Made by a program: the position numbers and the translations under genes. Shown one piece after another: positions 9,473-16,835 of a DNA stretch of 60,829 nucleotides. Numbering within the stretch: position 1 is the first letter of the stretch; every line of letters starts with the position of its first letter. The notes under the pieces are model-generated. The model had not been told where the DNA came from. It worked only from the letters and a program-made list of their open reading frames with translations, and ran no database searches. The stretch comes from Elusimicrobiota bacterium (GTDB taxonomy: Bacteria; Elusimicrobiota; Elusimicrobia; Elusimicrobiales; UBA9959), in assembly GCA_003450815.1 (NCBI GenBank), contig DMES01000033.1, forward strand, positions 1 to 60,829, written 5' to 3'.

Positions 9473-9654
9473 TATTCGCACTTTATAGCTTGCACCGGGC
9501 AATTAGCGGCAGCGGTTTTGGCAGATTCTTCCTTGCCAGCCGGGACATCGCCCTTCGAAATAGCTTTTTCGCCCTTCATCTCAAAAACTTCGGGGCAGTC
9601 GCTGGGGCAAAGGCCACAGCCAATGCATGTGTTTTCATCAATTATAGCTTTCAT
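9472..9654 (-). CDS. Single-cluster [4Fe-4S] ferredoxin
   Basis: 60-residue soluble electron carrier. CIGCGLCPSDCP followed by NCPVQAI gives the ligand pattern of the small Thermotoga/Desulfovibrio-type [4Fe-4S] ferredoxins. The start is ATG 9654, preceded by a perfect GGAGG; the upstream in-frame TTG would translate that ribosome-binding site. A low-potential carrier of this kind could serve the EtfA ferredoxin domain or oxidoreductases elsewhere in the genome, but no partner gene is adjacent. Confidence 0.92.
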   Translation of the reverse strand: MKAIIDENTCIGCGLCPSDCPEVFEMKGEKAISKGDVPAGKEESAKTAAANCPVQAIKCE

Positions 9655-9736
9655 TTTAACCTCCGTTGACAATTCGCCTTACTCGCAACCAAAATCTTTT
9701 AACTATTATACCTAAAACCGCTAGAACAGGCAAAAG

Positions 9737-9849
9737 CAAGTCACAGGTCACAAGTTGCAAGTCACAAGTTTAAGGAGAGGGGAGTTGTTGAGGTCCCCCT
9801 CTGCTTCTTACTTCTTGCTTGTGCTCTTGTGACTTGTGACCTGTGACTA
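9737..9849. repeat. Intergenic word-hairpin, class C (GTCACAAG words)
   Basis: The left arm AAGTCACAGGTCACAAGTTG with its continuation pairs with the right arm CTTGTGACTTGTGACCTGTG. The loop is about 45 nt long. It lies downstream of the malK-like gene, directly beyond that gene's terminator. Confidence 0.85.
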
Positions 9850-9872
9850 CAAAAAGAGCTTCGCTCTTTTTG
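9850..9872 (-). terminator. Stop-linked terminator of the malK-like gene
   Basis: CAAAAAGAGC and GCTCTTTTTG flank a TTC centre, immediately after the stop codon at 9873-9875. It is the diverged third copy of the hairpin that also follows malG and malE. Confidence 0.8.
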
Positions 9873-10970
9873 TTACCCGATGCGCTTTTCGGTAATCTTG
9901 TCAAAAAAATGCATGTTGGTGTAATTCAGGCAGAAGGGTACGGCGCTGCCGGGAGCCTGATTAAAGAACGCCTCAACCATGGCCACCAGACGGGTTTGAC
10001 CGATCTTTAAATAGAGATTCTCTCTATGGCCCAGAAGTTCGCTCACTTCTAGTACCGCCTGAAGTTTTTCCGAGCAATGCTCTGACGCCTTGCCTCCCAC
10101 CAGCACATCGTCGGGACGTACGCCAAGCACCACTTCGCGCCCGTCAACCGCCTCTGACTCGTGCAGCACAAAACCTGGCACGCCTATTGAAAGATCTTCG
10201 CTTTGAAAAACAGCCTTTCCATCAGCCATTGACAGGCGCCCGCTGATAAAATTCATAGTGGGGCTGCCTATGAAACCAGCCACAAACAAATTCGCCGGTT
10301 TTCTGTAAACCTCTATAGGGCTGCCCACCTGCTGGATAATGCCGCGGTTCATAACCACTATGCGGCCGGCGAGCGTCATGGCCTCAACCTGGTCGTGAGT
10401 GACATAAATGATGGTGGCGTTAAGGCGCTGATAAAGCTTGGCTATCTCCACGCGCATCTCTTCACGCAGTTTGGCGTCAAGGTTTGAAAGAGGCTCGTCA
10501 AACAGGAAGACCTTAGGCTTGCGCACAATGGCCCGGCCTATAGCCACCCGCTGGCGCTGCCCGCCCGAAAGCTGCTTGGGCATCCTGCCCAGCAGTTTGG
10601 TGAGCTGAAGTATATTCGCCGCCTCGGTAACGCGCTGGTCTATTTCGGCCTTCGGGGCCTTGCGCAGACGCAGAGCGAAACTCATGTTCTCGGCCACTGT
10701 CATATGGGGATAAAGGGCGTAATCCTGGAAGACCATGGCTATCTGACGCTTGCTGGGGTGCATATTGTTGACCAGGACGTTGTCTATATATATCTCGCCG
10801 GAGGTTATTTCTTCAAGGCCGGCCAGCATCCGCAAAAGCGTGGTCTTGCCGCAGCCCGACGGCCCGACGATAACCACAAATTCGTGGTCGCGGATTTCCG
10901 CATCCACGCCGTTCAAAATCACATTCTCATTAAATTTTTTAGTTACTTTGGAAAATCTTACTTCAGCCAT
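9873..10970 (-). CDS. malK: Sugar ABC importer ATPase (MalK/UgpC/MsmX type)
   Basis: 365-residue cytoplasmic ATPase that powers sugar import. Motifs: Walker A GPSGCGKTT near residue 36, signature LSGGQRQRVAIGRAI near 135, Walker B VFLFDEPLSNLD, switch His in YVTHDQVEAMTL, and a C-terminal TOBE-type regulatory region (about 240-365). Length and sequence fit the MalK/UgpC/MsmX group, whose members often serve several importers. It is the last gene of the minus-strand malE-F-G-K-like cluster, but a terminator and a class C hairpin separate it from malG, so it may be expressed at a different level. Confidence 0.92.
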   Translation of the reverse strand: MAEVRFSKVTKKFNENVILNGVDAEIRDHEFVVIVGPSGCGKTTLLRMLAGLEEITSGEIYIDNVLVNNMHPSKRQIAMVFQDYALYPHMTVAENMSFALRLRKAPKAEIDQRVTEAANILQLTKLLGRMPKQLSGGQRQRVAIGRAIVRKPKVFLFDEPLSNLDAKLREEMRVEIAKLYQRLNATIIYVTHDQVEAMTLAGRIVVMNRGIIQQVGSPIEVYRKPANLFVAGFIGSPTMNFISGRLSMADGKAVFQSEDLSIGVPGFVLHESEAVDGREVVLGVRPDDVLVGGKASEHCSEKLQAVLEVSELLGHRENLYLKIGQTRLVAMVEAFFNQAPGSAVPFCLNYTNMHFFDKITEKRIG

Positions 10971-11004
10971 AAGTTAACCTCTTGTACAAGGTAATTCTAT
11001 CGAA

Positions 11005-11097
11005 AGTCACAAGTTGCAGTCACAAGCATTTAAGGTTTTATCTAACTTACAAGTTTTCTATTCTGGCTTGTAACTTGTGTCCTGTGACATGTGACAA
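11005..11097. repeat. Intergenic word-hairpin, class C
   Basis: The left arm AGTCACAAGTTGCAGTCACA pairs with the right arm CTTGTAACTTGTGTCCTGTG. It occupies the malG-malK gap next to the stop-linked terminator at 11098-11118. Confidence 0.8.
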
Positions 11098-11118
11098 CAA
11101 AAAAGCTTCGCTTTTTTG
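11098..11118 (-). terminator. Stop-linked hairpin after the malG-like gene
   Basis: CAAAAAAGC-TTC-GCTTTTTTG lies directly after the stop codon and is nearly identical to the hairpin after malE. It could end or attenuate transcription before malK. Confidence 0.8.
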
Positions 11119-11119
11119 T

Positions 11120-11971
11120 TTACCCCTTAACGCTTCCGAGCGTCAGCCCTGATATCAGCCACTTGGATGAATACAGGAACACCATGAGCACTGGTATAGT
11201 GACAAGCATGGAACCCGCGGCAAACATGCCCCATTGGGTTATATACTGGCCCTGAAGTTCAAAAAGGCCAAGGGTCCAGGTGTACTGTTTAGAGCTGAAA
11301 AGCACTACTCGCGCCACCAGGTATTCATTCCAGGCGGTGGTGAAATTAAAAAGAAAAGCGATGCTCAAGGCCGGCGTGGAAAGCGGCAGAATTATGCGGT
11401 AGAACGCCCCCAATTGGCTGGTCCCGTCAACTAGGGCCGCCTCTTCCAGCGAGCGGGGGATGGTATCGTAATAGCCTTTTAGTATCCAGATGCTGAAAGG
11501 CAGCGACGACACGGAGTAGGCGATTATCATGCCCAGATAGGTGTTCATCAGGCCGAGCTTCATAATCATCAGGAACAAAGGCAGGATGAGCATACCGGCG
11601 GGTATCATTTGCGTTGAAAGCAGCAGTATCATGCCGCCCTTCTTTCCGCCGAATTTAAACCTGGAGAAGGCATAGGCCGCGGTGGAGGCCAGGCTTACCC
11701 CTATAAACGAGGTGGCCACGGTGATAAGGAGCGAATTCCAGAGCCAGCGCAGAAACAGTGTCTCTTTCAGCAGCCTGACATAAGCGGCAAAAGTAGCGCC
11801 GGCTGGTATCAGCGAGAGGTCGGTGGAGATCAGTTTGTCGCCTGGCCGGATGGAAACCGACAGAATGCGCAGGAGGGGATAGACGCAGATAACGACAAAG
11901 GTGATAATCGCCAGGTGAATAAGCAGGTACTTAAATAGTTTTTTTTGCTTGTATATTTCTTTGTCATTCAT
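11120..11971 (-). CDS. malG: Sugar ABC importer permease, MalG type
   Basis: 283-residue inner-membrane permease with about six helices. The EAA loop that contacts the ATPase is visible as SLEEAALVDGTSQLGAFYRI, followed by LPLSTPA as usual for MalG-like proteins. The start is ATG 11971, only 4 nt downstream of the malF stop and preceded by a GGAAGAGAGA site; the longer reading runs back into malF. It pairs with the MalF-like permease to form the channel. Confidence 0.92.
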   Translation of the reverse strand: MNDKEIYKQKKLFKYLLIHLAIITFVVICVYPLLRILSVSIRPGDKLISTDLSLIPAGATFAAYVRLLKETLFLRWLWNSLLITVATSFIGVSLASTAAYAFSRFKFGGKKGGMILLLSTQMIPAGMLILPLFLMIMKLGLMNTYLGMIIAYSVSSLPFSIWILKGYYDTIPRSLEEAALVDGTSQLGAFYRIILPLSTPALSIAFLFNFTTAWNEYLVARVVLFSSKQYTWTLGLFELQGQYITQWGMFAAGSMLVTIPVLMVFLYSSKWLISGLTLGSVKG

Positions 11972-11975
11972 AAAA

Positions 11976-13166
11976 CTATCTCTCTTCCTTCGCCGCGTCA
12001 AAAGACTTGAGGTAGAAAACAGAGATAAAAAACAGTATCGCAAAGATTACTATCGCGAACGCCGCCGAATAACTATAGCGGTTGTAGGTAAAAGCCGCCT
12101 TGTACAGCGCCGAAACAAGTATGTCGGCCTGTTCGGTGCCGCCCGACTGGCCGGTGACCAGATAAATGACATTTATATTGTTAAAGGTCCACACCGTGCC
12201 GAGCGTAACGGCCGGCATCAGCACCGGCTTGATAAGCGGTATGGTAATATAGCGCAGCTTCTGCAGATAAGAGGCTCCATCTATATCGGCGGCGTCATAG
12301 TATGAACTGGAGATAGACTGTAATCCGCCCAGAATTACCACCATCATAAACGGGATTCCCAGCCAGATATTGATAAGCGTACAGGTAGCAAGGGGGTAAT
12401 TGCTCAGCCACTGTACCGGCCCGATTCCCAGGCTGGCCAGAATCGGATAAGCGGCCGCAAGCTTTACAAGCATAATATTGATGAACCCATACTGCGAATG
12501 GAATTCCCCGCGCATAGCCAGCACCGCAACCACCTGCGGCATGGCCCATGGGATGACCAGCAGCGTTCTGTAAAAGCCCTTAAAACGGATACTATTATTA
12601 AGAAGCAGCGCCAGCGCGAACCCGCCGGTAACATGGAAGAACACATTTATAAAAGTCCACCAGAGCGTACGTCCCAGAAGCGCCCAGAAGGTTACTTCGG
12701 ACAGCGGAGAGGTGGTAAAAACATTCACATACTGCCGCAAACCCACAAAAGGCAGGACCCCGGTGTTCTTCCATTGCATTATAGTCGTCAGCTTCAGGTC
12801 ATGGAAAGAAAGATATATCTCAAAAATGAAAGGATAGACCAGCAGGAGAGCCAGACCAATAAAAGCGGGGGCAAGCAGAAGATAGGCTAGTTGGTTCCGG
12901 CCCTTAACGATATGCCGGAAAAACAGCGTTATCAGCGCTTCCGAGCCCAGGAACCACAGCAGCGGCCGGAACGGGTCAGCGGCCAACCCCAAGGCGCGGC
13001 AAAACGCAACAGCCGCCAGCGGAAAACCGATAAGCGCGACGGGAAAGAACCATCGGCGGTCATAAAATTTGAAATGATAATAGAAGTATCCTTCTATAAG
13101 CGCAATGCCAGTAAGCACTATAAGCGCAAACCAAAGAACTTCATATATCGAGTAAAGAATATCCAT
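11976..13166 (-). CDS. malF: Sugar ABC importer permease, MalF type
   Basis: 396-residue permease. Its N-terminal 100 residues hold three or four extra hydrophobic helices before the usual six-helix core beginning near AYLLLAPAFIGLALLLVYPF. The EAA loop reads YYDAADIDGASYLQKLRYIT. MalF proteins often carry extra N-terminal helices, so the length is reasonable. It lies 4 nt upstream of malG and 57 bp after malE, from which it is parted by a terminator-like hairpin and half of a class C element. Confidence 0.9.
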   Translation of the reverse strand: MDILYSIYEVLWFALIVLTGIALIEGYFYYHFKFYDRRWFFPVALIGFPLAAVAFCRALGLAADPFRPLLWFLGSEALITLFFRHIVKGRNQLAYLLLAPAFIGLALLLVYPFIFEIYLSFHDLKLTTIMQWKNTGVLPFVGLRQYVNVFTTSPLSEVTFWALLGRTLWWTFINVFFHVTGGFALALLLNNSIRFKGFYRTLLVIPWAMPQVVAVLAMRGEFHSQYGFINIMLVKLAAAYPILASLGIGPVQWLSNYPLATCTLINIWLGIPFMMVVILGGLQSISSSYYDAADIDGASYLQKLRYITIPLIKPVLMPAVTLGTVWTFNNINVIYLVTGQSGGTEQADILVSALYKAAFTYNRYSYSAAFAIVIFAILFFISVFYLKSFDAAKEER

Positions 13167-13171
13167 AAAAG

Positions 13172-13200
13172 CCAGGTCTTGTGACTTGTGTCTTGTGACA
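13172..13200. repeat. Single arm of a class C word element
   Basis: CTTGTGACTTGTGTCTTGTG occurs without a complementary arm nearby. It is the only clear half-element in the window. It lies between the malE terminator and the malF start codon, where a ribosome-binding site would be expected but none is visible. Confidence 0.65.
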
Positions 13201-13201
13201 A

Positions 13202-13222
13202 CAAAAAAGCTTCGCTTTTTTG
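13202..13222 (-). terminator. Stop-linked hairpin after the malE-like gene
   Basis: CAAAAAAGC-TTC-GCTTTTTTG immediately follows the malE stop codon. A leaky terminator here would give more binding protein than permease, as is usual for such importers. Confidence 0.8.
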
Positions 13223-13223
13223 T

Positions 13224-14459
13224 TTATCTATTCATCTCCGAAATCTTCTGCGCCGCGTTTTCCTGCATCTTCCGGGCCGCGTCCTCAACGCTCAGCTTCC
13301 TCGAGGTGGCTAGTCCCAGGTAATTTCTGGCCGAATCCCAGATGGCGCGCATTTCAGTGGCCATAGACATGGGCCGGCCTTTTGAGATCTGCTCCATGGA
13401 TACCCGCGAAACCTCGCTGCCGGTTATCTCAGGCGACTTTGAAGCCTCCGCGAGCGAAGGCAGGCGCTGAAGCTCTTTAAACTGCTTTATCTGGTTATCG
13501 CGGTTGGTGTAAAATTCCATAAGCCGCCGTACTATCCCCAGCTTTTCCGGCTTTATCCCGGAACTTATCATGAAATACTTGCCGCTGACCATAGGGGCGG
13601 GCCAGAGCCCCGTGGAGGAGACCTTCGGGATAAGCCCGAGTCCGAAATCCTTTTTAAAGTGCTGCTGGTAGCCTGAAATGGCCCAGTCGCCGTTAATAAT
13701 GAAAGCGGTCTTGCCTTCCTTGAACAGCGAGTCCATGCAGTTGTAATCGCACTCCGGCGGGGCGTATTTCTTGTTGAATTTGAGATCCAGGTAGAAGTTG
13801 ATGGCGGAACGCATGGAGGGAGTATCCAGCGTAGGGGTCTTGTTGTCTATGGGCCAGCCGCCGAAAGCCGCCAGCCAGGGCATAAGCCAGAAGGGCTCTC
13901 CCATGTCAAAAGCCATGCAGAAGTCCAGTTTATAGGCCCTGGCATCCGTGGCGCAAAACTTAAAAAGCTCGTCGGTATCTTTGGGGGCGGTTTTAGCATA
14001 CTTCTTGTTGAAAAACATCATCAGGTGGTTGCCGTTTGAAACAGGCACACCCCAGATCTTGCCGTCAAGGGTAATGGCCTGCATCACGGCCTTGTTGTAT
14101 TTGGAAGTGTCTATCAGGCCATCCACCGGACGGATAAAACCTGAAACGGCAAAAAGACCGGCTGTATCGGAAGGACACATGATAAGGTCCGGCGCCACTC
14201 CCGCTAGAGAGGCCGCCTGAAACTGTGAGCGCAGATCTTCTGTCTGATAATGGGTCCGTACTACCTGGATGGCCTTATTTTCAGGGAGATTCTTAAAAGC
14301 GGCCAGTACGGAATCTATATAAGGGGCGACCTGCGCGTCTTCCTGCTCCCAAAGTATTATGGTAGAGGCGTCAAGGGGAGATTTCGGCCTTGCACAGGAG
14401 CACAAAGCCACAATAACCGACGATAAAGCAAGCGCGGCGGAAAAGAATTTTTTTTTCAC
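13224..14459 (-). CDS. malE: Sugar-binding lipoprotein of an ABC importer (MalE type)
   Basis: 411-residue extracellular solute-binding protein of the maltose/maltodextrin family. MKKKFFSAALALSSVIVALC is a lipoprotein signal with a probable lipid-modified Cys in the LCSC segment. The mature protein begins with a typical binding-protein strand (TIILWEQEDAQVAPYIDSVL) and contains GKTAFIINGDWAISGY, the hinge region common to family-1 binding proteins. It is the first gene of the minus-strand cluster with malF, malG and malK. Maltose-like oligosaccharides are the likely ligand class, not a proven one. Confidence 0.92.
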   Translation of the reverse strand: MKKKFFSAALALSSVIVALCSCARPKSPLDASTIILWEQEDAQVAPYIDSVLAAFKNLPENKAIQVVRTHYQTEDLRSQFQAASLAGVAPDLIMCPSDTAGLFAVSGFIRPVDGLIDTSKYNKAVMQAITLDGKIWGVPVSNGNHLMMFFNKKYAKTAPKDTDELFKFCATDARAYKLDFCMAFDMGEPFWLMPWLAAFGGWPIDNKTPTLDTPSMRSAINFYLDLKFNKKYAPPECDYNCMDSLFKEGKTAFIINGDWAISGYQQHFKKDFGLGLIPKVSSTGLWPAPMVSGKYFMISSGIKPEKLGIVRRLMEFYTNRDNQIKQFKELQRLPSLAEASKSPEITGSEVSRVSMEQISKGRPMSMATEMRAIWDSARNYLGLATSRKLSVEDAARKMQENAAQKISEMNR

Positions 14460-14488
14460 AAGTCCCCAAACTCTGGTCTTTAAAAAGT

Positions 14489-14587
14489 ATAGCGTGGTTA
14501 GGGGCTGGAGGTTAGAGAAGAAGGTGTAGAAATAAGAAACTCCTTAACCCATGACCCTAACCACTCTACCCTATACGCTACCCTCAA
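14489..14587. repeat. Intergenic word-hairpin, class D (AGGGTA words), inverted loop
   Basis: The arms GGTTAGGGGCTGGAGGTTAG and ACCCTAACCACTCTACCCTA pair imperfectly. The loop segment 14530-14545, read on the minus strand, is AAGGAGTTTCTTATTT. It nearly matches the loops of the class D elements at 18692 and 28720, but in the opposite orientation. Confidence 0.75.
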
Positions 14588-14820
14588 TCCTTTGAAACAT
14601 GCGTAATGGCCGCAAGCAACGCCACCAGTACGGAAAGCTTTAAAGCCGTCCACCAGGAAATTTTTTCCGCCACAAGGCCTGCTGCCACGGCCCCGGGAAA
14701 TAAGCCCGGCACTGTCCACATCCAGAACCATTTTATAAGGAAAATGCCCAGAATAAAAATACCAACGACCCAAAGAATAACAGTGGGAATTCCCAAAAAA
14801 ACAAGATTGCGGAGCCTCAT
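14584..14820 (-). CDS. Small membrane protein of unknown function
   Basis: 78 residues, almost entirely hydrophobic, with two or three helices (IPTVILWVVGIFILGIFLIKW and later ALKLSVLVALLAAITH) and a charged tail. It is upstream of malE on the same strand and divergent from the methyltransferase. No ribosome-binding site is obvious. The amino-acid composition is that of a real membrane protein and the other frames here are poor, but no family is recognised. Confidence 0.6.
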   Translation of the reverse strand: MRLRNLVFLGIPTVILWVVGIFILGIFLIKWFWMWTVPGLFPGAVAAGLVAEKISWWTALKLSVLVALLAAITHVSKD

Positions 14821-14903
14821 AATGAAATTCTAACAAATAAACAGTCTGCGGCAACAGGGGAATAAAATGCGGCTCTTTAAGTATAATTGTATAGGCAGAA
14901 TAG

Positions 14904-15716
14904 ATGAAAATGAAAAAATCCGACTCCAGCATGAAAGTTTTCTGGGAACGGAAAGCCGGTCATTATCCGCTTCCCTTTGACAGGAAAACCGCCGCGCGCA
15001 CCGCGCGCATAGTGCGGCTGCTTGAAAGCATGGGAGTGGATTTTCACAGCCGATCACTTCTTGACATCGGCTGCGGCACCGGCATTTACGGCCTTTTTCT
15101 TGCCGGCAGGGCCTCAAGGGTTTTGGGCGTTGATTCATCTCAAACTATGCTGCGCAAATTCCGGTCCCAGGCCGAAGCCGGAAGGCTGAAACACGCCGTA
15201 TGCCAGAACGCCACCTGGAGGAATTTCAGGCTGAAGCCGGGGGAACCCCGCTTTGATATCGCGCTTGCCTCCATGAGCATGGCCGTGCGAAGCAGGGCCG
15301 ATATATTGCGCATGGAAAAAGCAGCCGGGGAATACTGCGTTTATATAGGCTGGGCCGGTAAAAGAGACAATACCTTCATGGAGCGTATTTTCACGGCGCA
15401 CGGGCTCGCCTACGCCGCTCCCGAAGGCGGGGGGAAAATTGTAAAAATCCTCAAAAGACTAAAGAGAAAGGCAAAGATAAAGTTTACGGCCGATAGTTGG
15501 GTGCAGCGCAGTACTTATAAAGAGGCCCTAACAGGCGCCATAGCCCACCTTAAGCTCAATAATGTCCCGGTCAGGCGGGAATGGCTTGAGAAATTCATAA
15601 AAGCAGAAGTTCGCAAAGGTCACGTTGCGCACAAAACGCTGGCCAGAAAAGTTCTGATAGTCTGGAAGCCGCCGGAGGGAAGTAAACGGTTCAGAGATTA
15701 CAGTGAGGGAGAGTAA
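14904..15716 (+). CDS. Class I SAM-dependent methyltransferase
   Basis: 270 residues. Motif I LLDIGCGTGIYG (about residues 52-63) binds S-adenosylmethionine and VLGVDSS is the acidic post-I strand. The fold is Rossmann type; the C-terminal 110 residues are basic and of unknown specificity. Target unknown. Alternative ATGs lie at 14910 and 14931; none has a strong ribosome-binding site. A TATAAT hexamer at 14882-14887 could place the transcript start only about 10 nt before the start codon, giving a very short leader. Confidence 0.82.
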   Translation: MKMKKSDSSMKVFWERKAGHYPLPFDRKTAARTARIVRLLESMGVDFHSRSLLDIGCGTGIYGLFLAGRASRVLGVDSSQTMLRKFRSQAEAGRLKHAVCQNATWRNFRLKPGEPRFDIALASMSMAVRSRADILRMEKAAGEYCVYIGWAGKRDNTFMERIFTAHGLAYAAPEGGGKIVKILKRLKRKAKIKFTADSWVQRSTYKEALTGAIAHLKLNNVPVRREWLEKFIKAEVRKGHVAHKTLARKVLIVWKPPEGSKRFRDYSEGE

Positions 15717-15720
15717 ATAC

Positions 15721-15820
15721 CCGGTAGACAGAATTCAGAAGTCAGAATTTAGAATGCAGGAAATTCCTTATCTCTGTTGTCCTAATTCTGACTCGTGAAT
15801 TCTAACTTCTGGCTTCCGGC
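15721..15820. repeat. Intergenic word-hairpin, class B
   Basis: The left arm ACAGAATTCAGAAGTCAGAA pairs with the right arm AATTCTAACTTCTGGCTTCC. It fills the gap between the convergent methyltransferase and potassium-channel genes. Its loop TTCCTTATCTC weakly resembles the class D loop. Confidence 0.8.
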
Positions 15821-15833
15821 GCCGTTACATAAT

Positions 15834-16835
15834 TCAGCCAAGCACCGCTTCCAGGCGCTCAATTTCCTCTGGCGTACCAAGCGCAACCAACACATCGCCT
15901 TGCCTTATCTTCCGTGAAGGGAGCGGATTTATTTCATACTCCCCGCCAGCTCCGCTTTTAACCGCAACCACCAGGGCGCCCGCCTTGTCCGCGCCTTTGA
16001 AAGCGTCAAGTGTTTTGCCGGCGGCGTCAGCGCCGACGGAAATATCCTCAAAGCGGCAATTGGCGCTTTTACCGCGCATCATTGAATCCAGGAACTGCAC
16101 GGTGGCGGGACGCGTCATTTCCGAAACCATGCGCAACCCCCCTATATGGGACGGGCTCACCACAATATCGGCTCCGCTGCGCGCCAGTTTTTCCTGCATC
16201 TTATGGTCATTTTCATTCTGCACGGTCACAATTTTTATGCCCTGGGCGATTCCCCTGGCGGTAAGCGCTATGAAAGCGTTATCCTTATCATTTTTCAGCG
16301 CGCAAAAAATACCCCTTGCTTTTGAAACGGAACATTTAGCCATGGCCTCGTCAGTGGAGGCATCGCCGGCCACAGTGCAATAACCGGCCTCCATGAACTT
16401 CTTGACTTCCTCATCTTTGAGAACTACCAGCACAAAAGGCCGGTCCGTCTTTCGCAGTTCCTCGCAGATACTTATCCCCGCATGCGTAGCGCCGCAAACA
16501 ATGTAATGGTCTTTAATGTTTTCCAGCCTGTTTTGCATTTTTAGTCTCCTGAAAACATCTTTCAATTCGCCCTCTATGAGAAGCGCTGTGATGCTTGAAA
16601 AGATATACGTCATCGTGCCTATGCCGCCCAGGATAAGAAAGATCGTAAATATTCTGCCGGTCTGGGACAGCGGATGAACCTCGCCGTAACCTATAGTCGC
16701 CAGTGTTATCACCGTCATGTACAAACTGTCAAGGAAGTCCCACTTCTCAATCAGGGCGTAGCCGGTTACACCCGCGGTGAAAAGTATCAGCAGGGCGCCG
16801 AAGGTGGTAAATATCCGTTGTTTTATATCTTTCAT
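15834..16835 (-). CDS. Two-helix potassium channel with TrkA (RCK) domains
   Basis: 333 residues. Two membrane helices enclose a pore loop with the selectivity filter TIGYGE (about residues 50-55). A TrkA-N/RCK domain (YIVCGATHAGISICEEL, near 110) and a C-terminal TrkA-C domain (about 250-333) follow, the MthK-like layout of ligand-gated K+ channels. The N-domain glycine motif is altered (GATHAG rather than GxGxxG), so nucleotide binding is uncertain. Its ATG overlaps the ackA stop by one base (TAATG), indicating translational coupling to ackA. Confidence 0.9.
   Translation of the reverse strand: MKDIKQRIFTTFGALLILFTAGVTGYALIEKWDFLDSLYMTVITLATIGYGEVHPLSQTGRIFTIFLILGGIGTMTYIFSSITALLIEGELKDVFRRLKMQNRLENIKDHYIVCGATHAGISICEELRKTDRPFVLVVLKDEEVKKFMEAGYCTVAGDASTDEAMAKCSVSKARGIFCALKNDKDNAFIALTARGIAQGIKIVTVQNENDHKMQEKLARSGADIVVSPSHIGGLRMVSEMTRPATVQFLDSMMRGKSANCRFEDISVGADAAGKTLDAFKGADKAGALVVAVKSGAGGEYEINPLPSRKIRQGDVLVALGTPEEIERLEAVLG

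Noticed and set aside
14498..14932. 144-residue minus-strand frame over the class D hairpin
   Set aside because: It runs through the repeat and competes with the 78-residue membrane protein, which has a consistent hydrophobic pattern.
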